This document shows, piece after piece, positions 1 to 8,216 of a stretch of DNA of 64,000 bases. Within the stretch, counting starts at the first letter, position 1. The number at the start of each line of letters is the position of its first letter. Under the pieces are notes generated by a model, which was given only the letters and a program-made list of their open reading frames with translations, did not search any database and was not told where the DNA came from. This DNA is from Paractinoplanes atraurantiacus (GTDB lineage: Bacteria > Actinomycetota > Actinomycetes > Mycobacteriales > Micromonosporaceae): positions 83,862 through 147,861 of the forward strand of contig NZ_OBDY01000010.1 in assembly GCF_900215205.1 (NCBI RefSeq), given 5' to 3'. The translations under genes and the position numbers were made by a program.

Positions 1-495
1 GTCCGGATGCTCTACGAGGAGCACGCCGGTCCCCTGCTGATGTTCGTGCTGCGGCTGACCGGTGGTGACCGGCAGCGCGCCGAGGACATCGTGCAGGAGA
101 CCCTGCTGCGGGCCTGGCGCAACGCGCACCGGCTCGGCGCGCAGGGGCAGCAGTCGCTGCGGCCCTGGCTGGTCACGGTGGCGCGGCGGATCGCGATCGA
201 CGATCACCGCAGTGCCAGCGCCCGGCCGGCCGAGACCTACGACCGCGAGCTGGAGAGCTTCCCCAGCACGGCCGACGACACCGACCGCGTGCTGCAGTCG
301 ATGACAGTCTCGGACGCGCTGCGCGAGCTGAGCCAGTCGCACCGCGAGATCCTCATCGAGACGTACTTCCGGGGCCGCACGGTGCCGGAAGCGGCGGAGA
401 AGCTCGGCCTTCCGTTGGGTACCGCCAAGTCACGGGTGTACTACGCTCTGCGTGCACTGCGGACCGCGTTGCAGCAGCGGGGGGTGACGGAATGA
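1..495 (+). CDS. ECF-type RNA polymerase sigma factor (5' end outside window)
   Basis: Extracytoplasmic-function sigma factor, directing RNA polymerase to a small regulon. Sigma region 2 is visible (AEDIVQETLLRAWRN), as is a region 4 helix-turn-helix (REILIETYFRGRTVPEAAEKLG, then GTAKSRVYYALRAL). The frame is open to base 1 (V-R before the ATG at 7). ECF factors of this group are usually about 170-180 residues, so the true start probably lies just upstream and the ATG at 7 is internal. The stop overlaps the anti-sigma start (ATGA at 492-495), indicating translational coupling. The pairing with an HxxxCxxC anti-sigma resembles the SigL/RslA arrangement of mycobacteria; that assignment is inference. 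Confidence 0.93.
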   Translation, partial: VRMLYEEHAGPLLMFVLRLTGGDRQRAEDIVQETLLRAWRNAHRLGAQGQQSLRPWLVTVARRIAIDDHRSASARPAETYDRELESFPSTADDTDRVLQSMTVSDALRELSQSHREILIETYFRGRTVPEAAEKLGLPLGTAKSRVYYALRALRTALQQRGVTE

Positions 496-1265
496 CACAG
501 GAAGACCACTTCGACGTCGCGTCGTACGCCCTCGGCGTGCTCGACAGCCGCGATGCCGAGCGCTTCGAGGACCATCTCATCGAGTGCCCGCGATGCGCGT
601 ACGAGCTCGAGTCGTTCGTCGAGGTCGCCGACCTGCTGGCCGACGTGGACGCGCAGTCGGTGATCGCCGCCGAGGAGACCCGGCGCGACGGCTTCATGCT
701 GCAGAAGGTGATCGGCGAGGTCGCGCACGAGCGTCACCGGGCCAACAGCCGGCGGCTCTACTCGCTGGCCGCGGCCGTCGTCATCTTCGCCATGCTCTCG
801 ATCGGCGCCTTCTTCGTCGGCGGCCAGGTCGTCGGCGACAAGGGCGGCAGCACGACCGGCAACACCACCGCGCAGGGCGGCAGCAGCCAGACCGACCCGC
901 TGCCCAACAGCGGGCAGGGCCCCGGCATCGGTGGCCCCGACCTGACCGGCGAGCGTTTCGACGGCGCCGACCCGCGCACCGGCGTGCAGGCCTCGGTCGC
1001 CTTCGAGCAGAAGGACTTCGGCACCCAGATCCAGTTCGCCATCTCCAACATCACCGGGCCCAAGACGTGCCGGCTGGTCGCCGTGCACACCGACGGCACC
1101 ACCGAGCCGCTCGTCTCGTGGACGGTCGGCACCAAGGGCTGGGGCACCGCGGCCAACTCGCAGCCGCTGCTGCTGCAGGCGGTCACCGCGACGCCGCGCG
1201 CGGACATCGCGCACGTCCAGGTGCAGGAGGTCCCCTCCGGCGACACCCTGGTTCGCGTTCCGTAA
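492..1265 (+). CDS. Membrane-anchored zinc-finger anti-sigma factor
   Basis: A 257-residue protein that probably holds the upstream ECF sigma factor inactive at the membrane. The N-terminal cytoplasmic anti-sigma domain carries the zinc motif H28-x3-C32-x2-C35 (HLIECPRC). One transmembrane helix spans roughly residues 91-111 (SLAAAVVIFAMLSIGAFFVG). It is followed by a Gly/Ser/Thr-rich linker and an extracytoplasmic domain that looks like the C-terminal domain of RskA-type anti-sigma factors. The ATG at 492 overlaps the sigma stop codon. HxxxCxxC anti-sigma factors often respond to redox or envelope stress, but which signal applies here cannot be read from the sequence. Confidence 0.93.
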   Translation: MTQEDHFDVASYALGVLDSRDAERFEDHLIECPRCAYELESFVEVADLLADVDAQSVIAAEETRRDGFMLQKVIGEVAHERHRANSRRLYSLAAAVVIFAMLSIGAFFVGGQVVGDKGGSTTGNTTAQGGSSQTDPLPNSGQGPGIGGPDLTGERFDGADPRTGVQASVAFEQKDFGTQIQFAISNITGPKTCRLVAVHTDGTTEPLVSWTVGTKGWGTAANSQPLLLQAVTATPRADIAHVQVQEVPSGDTLVRVP

Positions 1266-1280
1266 TCAATTAATCACGGA

Positions 1281-1312
1281 AAGGCCCGGCCGAATTGGCC
1301 GGGCCTTTTTTG
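1281..1312 (+). terminator. Intrinsic terminator after the sigma/anti-sigma pair
   Basis: A perfect 11-bp stem (AAGGCCCGGCC at 1281-1291 with GGCCGGGCCTT at 1297-1307) has a GAATT loop and runs into six T residues. It lies 16 bases after the anti-sigma stop, so the exported-protein genes downstream need their own promoter. Confidence 0.92.
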
Positions 1313-1393
1313 TGTTCGAGGCGAAGAGATCTAGTACGTAGGCGGCGGCCGAAGGGTTCAAACAAAAAACTGGGAAATTGATCGGCCCTTTTT

Positions 1394-1421
1394 TCAACCC
1401 TGGACGATCCCCGGCGCGTAC
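1394..1421 (+). promoter_or_regulatory. Candidate ECF sigma promoter for the lipoprotein gene
   Basis: The sequence TCAACCC (1394-1400), a 16-base spacer and CGTAC (1417-1421) resemble the AACC/CGT elements of ECF promoters, including the TGAACC-N16/17-CGT type of SigL. It lies about 45 bases before the GTG at 1465. This would let the upstream sigma factor drive the exported genes. It is a motif match only. Confidence 0.4.
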
Positions 1422-1464
1422 TACAGCCCGGAAACGCCAGATGCATGAAAACCATGGAGGGCAC

Positions 1465-2205
1465 GTGTTCCCGGAGAAGCGAAAGTTGATGGTTGTCGGC
1501 ACCGCCATCGCCGCAGCGTTCGCACTGCAGGGCTGCGCCCCGGCCGGATACGGCAGCAACGCCGCCGCCGACTACGGAAACGCCGCGGAGCCCGCCTCCG
1601 AGAACGTGGCGGCCACCGCCGGCGCCACCGCCGACCCGAACGCCACGGCCGACCCCAACGCGCAGGCCGACCCCAACGCCACCGCCCCTCCCGGCTCCGA
1701 GGACGCCGCTCCCGAGCTGAGCGAGGAGGCGGAGACCAACACGCTGACCGGCACCAAGGTCGCCCGCATGGGCCAGGTCGTCGAGAACGAGGAACAGCAG
1801 GTGCTGTACCGGTTCGACAACGACAGCAACAGCCCGGCCAAGTCCAACTGCGAGGGTGACTGCCTCAAGGTCTGGCCGGCGGCGCTGACCACCGACGGCA
1901 AGCCGACCCTCAAGGGCGTCGACTCCAAGCTGGTCGGGACGATCACCCGCTCGGACGGCTCGAAGCAGCTGACGCTGAAGGGCTGGCCGCTCTACACGTA
2001 CATCGGCGACACCAAGCCGCACGCGTGGAAGGGCCAGAACGTGGCCGGCAAGTGGTTCGTGATCCAGCCCGACGGCGCCAAGAACCTCACCTGCCTTCCG
2101 GCCATCTCGAAGGCGGTCGCACCGCCGAAGGACGATTCCGCGGACGACGCGGGCGCGGCCTCCTCGAGCGACGACTCCGGCACCGGTAGTGACTACAGCT
2201 ACTGA
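1465..2205 (+). CDS. Secreted-repeat lipoprotein (PF03640-like)
   Basis: Exported lipoprotein of 246 residues. The GTG at 1465 is chosen because AGGAGG-like bases (GGAGGG, 1456-1461) sit just upstream. The upstream in-frame ATG codons (1378, 1441) would bury the signal peptide. Signal peptide residues 1-23 end in the lipobox LQGC with Cys24. Next is a low-complexity stretch of ADPNA repeats. The C-terminal domain has the pattern VLYRFDNDSN...SNCEGDCLKVWPA, typical of the secreted repeat family of unknown function (Lipoprotein_15). It is probably anchored on the outer face of the membrane. It lies first in the exported gene run that follows the ECF sigma pair; its function is unknown. Confidence 0.85.
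   Translation: MFPEKRKLMVVGTAIAAAFALQGCAPAGYGSNAAADYGNAAEPASENVAATAGATADPNATADPNAQADPNATAPPGSEDAAPELSEEAETNTLTGTKVARMGQVVENEEQQVLYRFDNDSNSPAKSNCEGDCLKVWPAALTTDGKPTLKGVDSKLVGTITRSDGSKQLTLKGWPLYTYIGDTKPHAWKGQNVAGKWFVIQPDGAKNLTCLPAISKAVAPPKDDSADDAGAASSSDDSGTGSDYSY
1627..1686 (+). repeat. In-gene tandem repeat encoding ADPNA units
   Basis: About three imperfect 15-18 base units (GCCGACCCCAACGCC-like) encode successive ADPNAT/ADPNAQ blocks inside the lipoprotein, giving a flexible spacer between the lipid anchor and the folded domain. Confidence 0.7.
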
Positions 2206-2248
2206 CTTAATCGTCTTTTAAGAATTGCTTGATCGGAGGTTGGAGAAA

Positions 2249-3013
2249 ATGCGTTCGCGGTTGCTGGTGGGCATTTCGGCGGCGATTCTGGCGTTCCTGA
2301 TCGCCCCCGTGGTCCCGGCCCACGCGGCCGGCGGTGACGGCGTACCGGTTCCCGCCGCGACCGGCCTGTCCGACAAGGGCGCCGGCGCGGTCACCGCGGC
2401 CGACAAGGACTTTGTCATCAAGGTCCGCCTGGCCGGCCTGTGGGAGATCCCGGCCGGCAACATGGCCCAGGAGAAGTCGAACGACCCTCGCGTCGTGGCG
2501 ATCGGCAAGGCCATCGCGGCTCAGCACGTCACCCTCGACGCCCTCGACCGCGCGGCGGCCAAGAAGCTCGGCATCGACCTGCCCAACCAGCCGAACAGCG
2601 ACCAGCAGTACTGGCTGAGCGAGATGCGCAACGCCACCGGCACCCAGTTCGACCAGATCTTCGTCGACCGGCTCCGCGCCGCGCACGGCAAGATCTTCCC
2701 GGCGATCGCGACGATCCGGGCCAGCACCCGCAACGACAGCGTCCGCAAGCTCGCCCAGCAGACGAACCAGTTCGTGCTGACCCACATCACGCTGCTCGAG
2801 TCGACGGGCATCGTCGACTACGGGTCGCTGCCCACAGCTCCCGCCCCCGCGGCGGCCGGAAAGGGACCGGTCCCAGTGGACGGGCAGATGCTCCAAGCCG
2901 CCAGCAGCAACAGCGGCGTACCAGGCGTCAACACCACTGTGATCCTCCTTGTCCTCGCCGCCGCGCTCGTGGCCGGCGTCATCACGACCATGCGCATCTT
3001 CCGGGCGCGGTAG
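2249..3013 (+). CDS. Exported DUF4142 (ferritin-like helical) protein with C-terminal membrane anchor
   Basis: A 254-residue protein. The ATG at 2249 is chosen because GGAGG (2235-2239) precedes it and a signal peptide follows directly (MRSRLLVGISAAILAFLIAP..AHA). The middle region (FVIKVRLAGLWEIPAGNMAQ..., AQHVTLDALDRAAAKKLGIDLP, ... FVLTHITLLESTG) matches the four-helix DUF4142 family, whose members are often exported and of unknown function. A Pro/Ala-rich linker leads to a C-terminal transmembrane helix (TTVILLVLAAALVAGVITTM) and a short basic tail. It lies 43 bases after the lipoprotein and is probably cotranscribed with it. Confidence 0.85.
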   Translation: MRSRLLVGISAAILAFLIAPVVPAHAAGGDGVPVPAATGLSDKGAGAVTAADKDFVIKVRLAGLWEIPAGNMAQEKSNDPRVVAIGKAIAAQHVTLDALDRAAAKKLGIDLPNQPNSDQQYWLSEMRNATGTQFDQIFVDRLRAAHGKIFPAIATIRASTRNDSVRKLAQQTNQFVLTHITLLESTGIVDYGSLPTAPAPAAAGKGPVPVDGQMLQAASSNSGVPGVNTTVILLVLAAALVAGVITTMRIFRAR

Positions 3014-3055
3014 CCCCAGCCGCCGTCCGAGTCGCGTAAGAGAAAGGTTCACCCC

Positions 3056-4162
3056 ATGCGAAGGTCCAAGTACCGGCGCGCCGCCAGGAGCAACAACTGG
3101 TTCAGCGGAAAACGCCGGATCATCGCGGTGGCAGCCACGCTGGTCGCCTTCGGCGGCATCGTGACCGTCACTCAGGTCTCCAACGCGAGCACCGACCGGA
3201 ACCAGCGCAAGGCGCTCAGCGCCTGCGACCGGATCCAGGCGCCGCCACCGGCCGAACTGTCCACCAAGACGCGTAAGGGCACCTACACCACCAACAACGG
3301 CAGGGTGACCCAGCACGCGGACGACGGTGCGGGCGACACGGTGTCGGTCTCGACGCTGCGTACCCGGTGCCGCAACTGGGTGATGAACAACGTCGGCAAC
3401 AACGGTCAGGCCACCACGCCGCCGACCACCCCGGCCACCAACGAGCCGGCCGCCGGCGAGCCGAGCGCGAGCGCCCCCGCCGAAGAGGGCGGTAACAACG
3501 GCGGCGAGCAGGGCGGCGACAACGGCGGCCAGCAGGGTGGTGACAACGGCGACCAGCCGGACCCGCAGCCGACCGAGTCGCAGACCACGCCGCCCCCCGG
3601 CGCCGGCCTCGGCATCCTGACCAACAGCTGCGACACCAGCCAGCTCACGCCGCACGACGGCTTCCAGAACGGCAACCGCTGCGTCTCCACCGAGTTCGGT
3701 GAGGTCGGCGAGGCCGCGAACAACCCGACCCTGCTGATCACGCAGGCGCCGCGCCAGGTCGCGCCCAACACCCCGTTCACGCTGACCGTCAGCACCCGCA
3801 ACCTGATCCGTGACCGCTTCCTCGCGGCCGGCCAGGGTGGCTACTACGTGGAGAGCTCGGTCCTGCAGAACGGCCTGGTCCGCGGTCACTTCCACACCGC
3901 GTGCCGGATGCTCGAGAACACCAACGCCGCTCCGGCGCCGGACCCGGTCCCCGCGTTCTTCGTGGCGACCGAGGACAGCCGCGGCAGCGCGACGCCGGAC
4001 TCGGTGCAGATCCAGGTTCCGGGTCTGCCCACCGCGGGCACCGCGCAGTGCGCCTCGTGGGCCGGTGACGGCTCGCACCGCATCCCGATGATGCAGCGCG
4101 CCAACCAGATCCCCGCGTACGACGCCGTCCGGATCACGGTCCGCAACGGCCGCGGACGCTAA
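3056..4162 (+). CDS. Exported protein of unknown function with Gly/Asn/Gln-rich linker
   Basis: A 368-residue protein beginning with a basic N-terminus and a hydrophobic segment (IIAVAATLVAFGGIVTVTQV) that acts as a signal anchor or signal peptide. The first domain contains two Cys and ends near residue 120. A low-complexity linker of GGNNGGEQGGDNGGQQGGDNG type follows (about 3489-3575). The C-terminal domain has further Cys residues (SCDTSQLTPHDGFQ, CVSTEFGEVGE, FHTACRMLENT, TAQCASWAGDGSHRIP). The domain resembles hypothetical exported proteins of actinomycetes, but I do not recognise a characterised family. It is the third member of the putative ECF-controlled exported set, 42 bases after the DUF4142 gene. 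Confidence 0.8.
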   Translation: MRRSKYRRAARSNNWFSGKRRIIAVAATLVAFGGIVTVTQVSNASTDRNQRKALSACDRIQAPPPAELSTKTRKGTYTTNNGRVTQHADDGAGDTVSVSTLRTRCRNWVMNNVGNNGQATTPPTTPATNEPAAGEPSASAPAEEGGNNGGEQGGDNGGQQGGDNGDQPDPQPTESQTTPPPGAGLGILTNSCDTSQLTPHDGFQNGNRCVSTEFGEVGEAANNPTLLITQAPRQVAPNTPFTLTVSTRNLIRDRFLAAGQGGYYVESSVLQNGLVRGHFHTACRMLENTNAAPAPDPVPAFFVATEDSRGSATPDSVQIQVPGLPTAGTAQCASWAGDGSHRIPMMQRANQIPAYDAVRITVRNGRGR

Positions 4163-4347
4163 AGATCGAGGAGCGGCGCCGCCACACCGGCGGTGAACCC
4201 GGCCGGGGCGAGGCCACCGACATGGCCCCGTCCCGGCCGGGACCCCCCATCCCCGCCGGATGAGTCGTCCTTCCCCCTGATGGACGACGTGCGGCGGCAA
4301 TCGCTCCCACGGCGGTCCGGACCGACTCGGGTGTCCGGTCGCCCCTC

Positions 4348-4383
4348 CGATGGCCCTGACCGGGAGCGCGGTCAGGGCCATCG
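4348..4383. terminator. Strong hairpin, probable terminator in the 4163-4425 gap
   Basis: A perfect 14-bp inverted repeat (CGATGGCCCTGACC, 4348-4361, and its complement at 4370-4383) has an 8-base loop and no T-tract. The rest of the 263-base gap between the exported gene and the glycosylase shows no convincing gene. Confidence 0.6.
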
Positions 4384-4425
4384 GTCTGCCTGGGCAATCG
4401 CCGCCGAAGGTGGCACAGTGTTGCG

Positions 4426-5334
4426 GTGACTTCCGAGGTGACCCGCCGGCTGACGACGCCGCCGCGCTATCACTTCGGCGCCTCGGTCGGCCCGCTCCTG
4501 GTCCCCAAGCACGACCCGTGCGGCCGCTTCACCAGCGACGATCTCTGGCTGGCTGCTCGCACTCCCGACGGCCCCGCCACGATCCACCTGAGTCGCGATA
4601 AATCCGGCATAGAGGCCACGGGCTACGGTCCGGGCGCCGAGTGGATCATCGACCGGGCCGACGCGATCGCCGGTCTCCGTGACGATCTCGACGGCTTCAC
4701 CGAGAAAGCGGCGAGCCATGATCTCGTCGCGCGGTTGGCCAAAACCTTCGCCGGTGTACGGATGCCGTCCACCGGCCTGGTCTTCCCCAGGGTGCTGCGC
4801 GCGATCCTGGAGCAGAAGGTCACCGGCAAGGAAGCCCACCGTTCGTACCGGGGAATCTGCAAAGCCCTCGGAGAGCCGGCGCCGGGCCCGGCCGACCTGG
4901 TGCTGCCGCCCGACCCGGCCGCGATCGCGGCCATGGCCTACTGGGAGTTCCACCCGTTCGGGGTCGAGCAGCGCCGCACCCAGGCCCTGCAGCGCGCCGC
5001 CCAGGTCGCCGGCCGGCTGGAGCGCTGCGCCGACTCGGCCGAGGCGACCCGCCGGCTCGTCGCGCTGCCGGGGATCGGGCCGTGGACGGCGGCCGAGGTG
5101 GTCCGGGTGGTCTACGGCGACGCGGACGCGGTGAGCGTCGGCGACTTCCACATCCCGAACACGGTGGCCTGGGCGCTGGCCGGCGAGGCCCGCGGCACCG
5201 ACGAGCGCATGCTGGAGCTGCTCGAGCCGTTCCGCGGTCACCGGGGCCGGGTCTGCGATCTGCTCGCCCACGGCGGCATCGGCGCGCCGAAGTTCGGGCC
5301 CCGAATGCCGATCCGTTCCTTTGCGCGTTTCTGA
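4426..5334 (+). CDS. AlkA-like DNA-3-methyladenine glycosylase (HhH-GPD)
   Basis: Base-excision repair enzyme, 302 residues, predicted to remove alkylated bases. The helix-hairpin-helix motif is LPGIGPWTAAEV, and the conserved catalytic Asp follows in VSVGDFHIPN (D240). The preceding ILEQKVTGKEAHRSYRGI segment is typical of the family's substrate-recognition helices. There is no methyltransferase (Ada) domain, so it is the stand-alone type. The GTG start at 4426 follows a short spacer after the 4348 hairpin. The downstream CNNM gene starts 20 bases after the stop, but the two have no obvious functional link. Confidence 0.9.
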   Translation: MTSEVTRRLTTPPRYHFGASVGPLLVPKHDPCGRFTSDDLWLAARTPDGPATIHLSRDKSGIEATGYGPGAEWIIDRADAIAGLRDDLDGFTEKAASHDLVARLAKTFAGVRMPSTGLVFPRVLRAILEQKVTGKEAHRSYRGICKALGEPAPGPADLVLPPDPAAIAAMAYWEFHPFGVEQRRTQALQRAAQVAGRLERCADSAEATRRLVALPGIGPWTAAEVVRVVYGDADAVSVGDFHIPNTVAWALAGEARGTDERMLELLEPFRGHRGRVCDLLAHGGIGAPKFGPRMPIRSFARF

Positions 5335-5354
5335 CATGCTCTAAAATCGGGCGA

Positions 5355-6602
5355 ATGGGCGAAATCGTCCTGGTGCTCGTGCTGGTCCTGGTCAACGCGG
5401 TCTTCTCGGGCAGCGAGATGGCCCTGGTCTCGCTGCGTGACAGCCAGGTGCAGCGGCTCGAACGGCAGTCGGGTGGCGGACGGGTGCTCGCCCGGCTGAC
5501 GCGCGACCCCAACCGGTTCCTCGCCACCATTCAGATCGGCATCACGCTGGCCGGCTTCCTGGCCTCGGCGACCGCCGCCGTGTCGCTCTCCGAGCCGCTC
5601 GTCGGGCCGCTGGGCTTCCTGGGCGGCGCCGCCGAGCCGGCCGCCATCTTCATCGTCACCGTGCTGCTGACCTTCGTCACCCTGGTCATCGGCGAGCTCG
5701 CGCCCAAGCGGATCGCCATGCAGCGTACGGAGGGATGGGCCCTGCTGGTGGCCCGCCCGCTGGACGTCCTGTCGATGATCTCGCGGCCGGCCGTCTGGCT
5801 GCTGGGCGCCTCCACCAACCTGATCGTCCGGCTGGCCGGCGGCGACCCGGCGGCCCAGCGCGAGGAGGTCACCACCGAGGAGATCCGCGACATGGTCGCG
5901 GCCCAGCAGGACTTCTCGGCCGAGCAGCGGACCATCATCAGCGGCGCCTTCGAGATCGCCGACCGGATCCTGCGGGAGATCCTGGTGCCCCGGCGCGACG
6001 TGCTCACCCTGCCCAGCGGCGCGTCCGCCCACGACGCGCTGCGCCTGCTGATCGACGGCGGCCACTCGCGGGCGCCGGTGGTCGGCCCGGCCGGGCTGGA
6101 CGACGTGGTCGGCACGGTGCACCTGCGCGACCTGGTCGACGTCGGCGGCACGGTCGACGAGCACTGCCGGCCGGGCGTCTTCCTGCCCGAGACGCTGCGG
6201 GTCTCCGACGCGCTCATGCAGCTGCGCGGCGAGCGCCGGCAGTTGGCCTTCGTGGTCGACGAGCGCGGCGCGATCGACGGCATCGTCACCATGGAGGACC
6301 TGGTCGAGGAGATCGTGGGGGAGATCTACGACGAGACCGACCGGGACGTGGCGGCGGTGGTCCACGAGCCGGACGGCGCGCTGCTGATGCCCGGCTCGTT
6401 CCCGGTGCACGACCTGCCCGACCTCGGCTTCCACCCGGCGGGCGACTCCACGACGGTGGCGGGCATGGTGCTGGAGGCGCTCGGGCACATTCCGACCTGC
6501 CCGGGCGAGGTGGTGGCGCTGCCGGAGTTCACGGCCGAGGTGACCGAGGTGACCGGCCGCGCGATCACCCGCGTGCGGATCCGTGCGACCGCTGCCGGCT
6601 GA
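5355..6602 (+). CDS. CNNM/CorC-family (HlyC-type) membrane protein with CBS domains
   Basis: A 415-residue integral membrane protein, likely a divalent-cation (Mg/Co) efflux-type transporter. The N-terminal DUF21 domain spans about residues 1-200 with the signature NAVFSGSEMALVS and LVIGELAPKRIAMQR. Two CBS domains follow (ILVPRRDVLTLPSGASAHDAL... and LAFVVDERGAIDGIVTMEDLVEEIVGEI), then a C-terminal CorC/HlyC transporter-associated domain. The ATG at 5355 is the first start giving a membrane N-terminus (MGEIVLVLVLVLVNAVFSG). Its 3' end overlaps the convergent methyltransferase gene by 38 bases. Confidence 0.93.
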   Translation: MGEIVLVLVLVLVNAVFSGSEMALVSLRDSQVQRLERQSGGGRVLARLTRDPNRFLATIQIGITLAGFLASATAAVSLSEPLVGPLGFLGGAAEPAAIFIVTVLLTFVTLVIGELAPKRIAMQRTEGWALLVARPLDVLSMISRPAVWLLGASTNLIVRLAGGDPAAQREEVTTEEIRDMVAAQQDFSAEQRTIISGAFEIADRILREILVPRRDVLTLPSGASAHDALRLLIDGGHSRAPVVGPAGLDDVVGTVHLRDLVDVGGTVDEHCRPGVFLPETLRVSDALMQLRGERRQLAFVVDERGAIDGIVTMEDLVEEIVGEIYDETDRDVAAVVHEPDGALLMPGSFPVHDLPDLGFHPAGDSTTVAGMVLEALGHIPTCPGEVVALPEFTAEVTEVTGRAITRVRIRATAAG

Positions 6603-7380
6603 CCTCGTAGAGCACGACGGTGGCGGCGGTGGCCGCGTTGAGCGAGCTGGCGGCGCCGGTGATCGGGATGCGGACCATGGCGTCGGCCGCCTCGCGCCAG
6701 GCGGCGGTGAGCCCAGTGGTCTCGTTGCCGACGAGCAGCACGCGCGGCCCGGTGAGGTCGTAGTCGGCCACGTCCACCGTGCCGTGCTCGTCGGTCCCGA
6801 CGATCTCGACCGGGAGCCCATCGGCGCGCAGCCGCGACACCCAGCTGAGCACCTCCTCGTGCCCCTCGGCCCGGATCACCGGCAGGGCGAAGAGCGAGCC
6901 CGTGCTGGCCCGGACCGATTTCGGGTCGTACGGATCGGCGGCGTGCCCGGTGATCACGACGGCCGCCGCCCCGAACGCGTCGGCCGACCTGATCAGCGTG
7001 CCGATGTTCCCGGGCGTCGACGGCCGGTCGAAGACGACCACCAGCAGATGCGGGTCATCCGCCATCGGCAAATCAGACATTTCAGGAATGCGAACGACAG
7101 CGACCAGTTCGGCGGACTCCTTGTCGGCCAGCTCGGCGAACAAATCGGGCGCCATCGCTACCGGCCGGGCTCCTGAACGGCCGAGGGCGTCTCGGGCCCA
7201 TGTCGATAAAGAGTGATTGTCGGGATAAATGAGGTCGGACACCGCCCACCCGTGATCCAGGGCCAGCGAGATCGGGCGCACGCCATGGACGAGGAACGAC
7301 CCGGCGCGGTGCCGCTTCGTCCGGTTCGTGAGCAGCGCCTGCCACTGCTGAAAGGAGGCATTCCGGGTAGTTACTCGCAC
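6565..7380 (-). CDS. SpoU/TrmH-family RNA 2'-O-methyltransferase
   Basis: A 271-residue SPOUT-class methyltransferase for rRNA or tRNA ribose methylation. The N-terminal substrate-binding domain (NRTKRHRAGSFLVHGVRPISLAL) precedes the SPOUT core with motifs PSTPGNIGTLIRSADAFGA, VLLVGNETTGLT and ITGAASSLNAATAATVVLYE, which build the knotted SAM site. The GTG at 7380 is taken as start because homologous proteins begin shortly before FQQWQALL. It is convergent with the CNNM gene and divergent from the ROK kinase, so its promoter lies in 7381-7444. Confidence 0.9.
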   Translation of the reverse strand: MRVTTRNASFQQWQALLTNRTKRHRAGSFLVHGVRPISLALDHGWAVSDLIYPDNHSLSTWARDALGRSGARPVAMAPDLFAELADKESAELVAVVRIPEMSDLPMADDPHLLVVVFDRPSTPGNIGTLIRSADAFGAAAVVITGHAADPYDPKSVRASTGSLFALPVIRAEGHEEVLSWVSRLRADGLPVEIVGTDEHGTVDVADYDLTGPRVLLVGNETTGLTAAWREAADAMVRIPITGAASSLNAATAATVVLYEVSRQRSHGSARG

Positions 7381-7444
7381 GGCCGTCGACCCTACCCAAC
7401 GCCACACACGCCGGTCACAATCGCTAGGCGAGGAGGTGTCCTCC

Positions 7445-8215
7445 ATGCAAACTGACGGCGTGGCTTTCACCCTGACGATCGATTGCGGCGGCGGCGGCAT
7501 CAAGGGCTCCGTGCTCGACGAGGCGGGCACGATGCGGGCGCAGCCGTTGCGCGTGCCGACCCCGTACCCGTTGCCGCCCGACCTCTTCGTGAAGACGCTG
7601 GTGCAGCTGGGGGAGCGCCTGCCCAGCGCCGACCGGGTCACCGTCGGCATGCCGGGCATGCTGCGGCACGGCGTGGTGGTCGCGACCCCGCATTACGTGA
7701 CGCGCAGCGGGCCCCGTACGAAGGTCGATCCCGAGCTCGTCGAGGCGTGGAGCGGGTTCGACGCGCGCACGGCGCTGGCCGACGCCTTCGGCATGCCGAC
7801 GCTGGTGCTCAACGACGCCGAGGTGCACGGGGCCGGCGTGGTCGCCGGGACCGGCTGCGAGCTGGTGCTGACGCTCGGCACCGGGCTCGGCTGCGCCCTG
7901 TTCGACGGCGGCAAGCTCGCCCCGCACCTGGAGATGTCGCAGGCGCCGGTGCGCTGGGGCATGTCCTACGACACGTACATCGGGGAGCACGAGCGGCGCC
8001 GCCTGGGTGACGCCCTCTGGTCGCGCCGGGTCCGCAACGTCATCGAGGGGCTGCGCCCGGTCTTCCTGTGGGACCGGGTCTATCTGGGCGGTGGCAACTC
8101 CCGCCTCATCACTCCCGCCCAGCTGGCCCGCATGGGCGACGACGTCGTGGTGGTGCCGAACACGGCGGGCATTGTCGGGGGTGTCCGGGCCTGGACATTG
8201 GGTACCGTTCGTTGA
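7445..8215 (+). CDS. ROK-family sugar kinase, polyphosphate-glucokinase-like
   Basis: A 256-residue kinase. The ATG at 7445 is preceded by a perfect AGGAGG (7431-7436) with eight bases of spacing. Seen: phosphate loop TIDCGGGGIKGSVLD, catalytic Asp in LVLNDAEVHGAG, and LTLGTGLGCALF. These follow the layout of actinobacterial polyphosphate/ATP glucokinases, although the sugar and phosphoryl donor cannot be decided from sequence. The zinc-binding CxCGxxGC cluster of many ROK regulators is absent and there is no DNA-binding domain, so it is an enzyme. The HAD gene starts one base after its stop. Confidence 0.82.
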   Translation: MQTDGVAFTLTIDCGGGGIKGSVLDEAGTMRAQPLRVPTPYPLPPDLFVKTLVQLGERLPSADRVTVGMPGMLRHGVVVATPHYVTRSGPRTKVDPELVEAWSGFDARTALADAFGMPTLVLNDAEVHGAGVVAGTGCELVLTLGTGLGCALFDGGKLAPHLEMSQAPVRWGMSYDTYIGEHERRRLGDALWSRRVRNVIEGLRPVFLWDRVYLGGGNSRLITPAQLARMGDDVVVVPNTAGIVGGVRAWTLGTVR

Positions 8216-8216
8216 T

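Noticed and set aside
2207..4381. A 724-codon open frame on the minus strand opposite the exported-protein genes
   Set aside because: It is a GC-rich antisense shadow: Arg/Gly/Val-rich with no domain, and the plus-strand genes have signal peptides, ribosome sites and normal composition.
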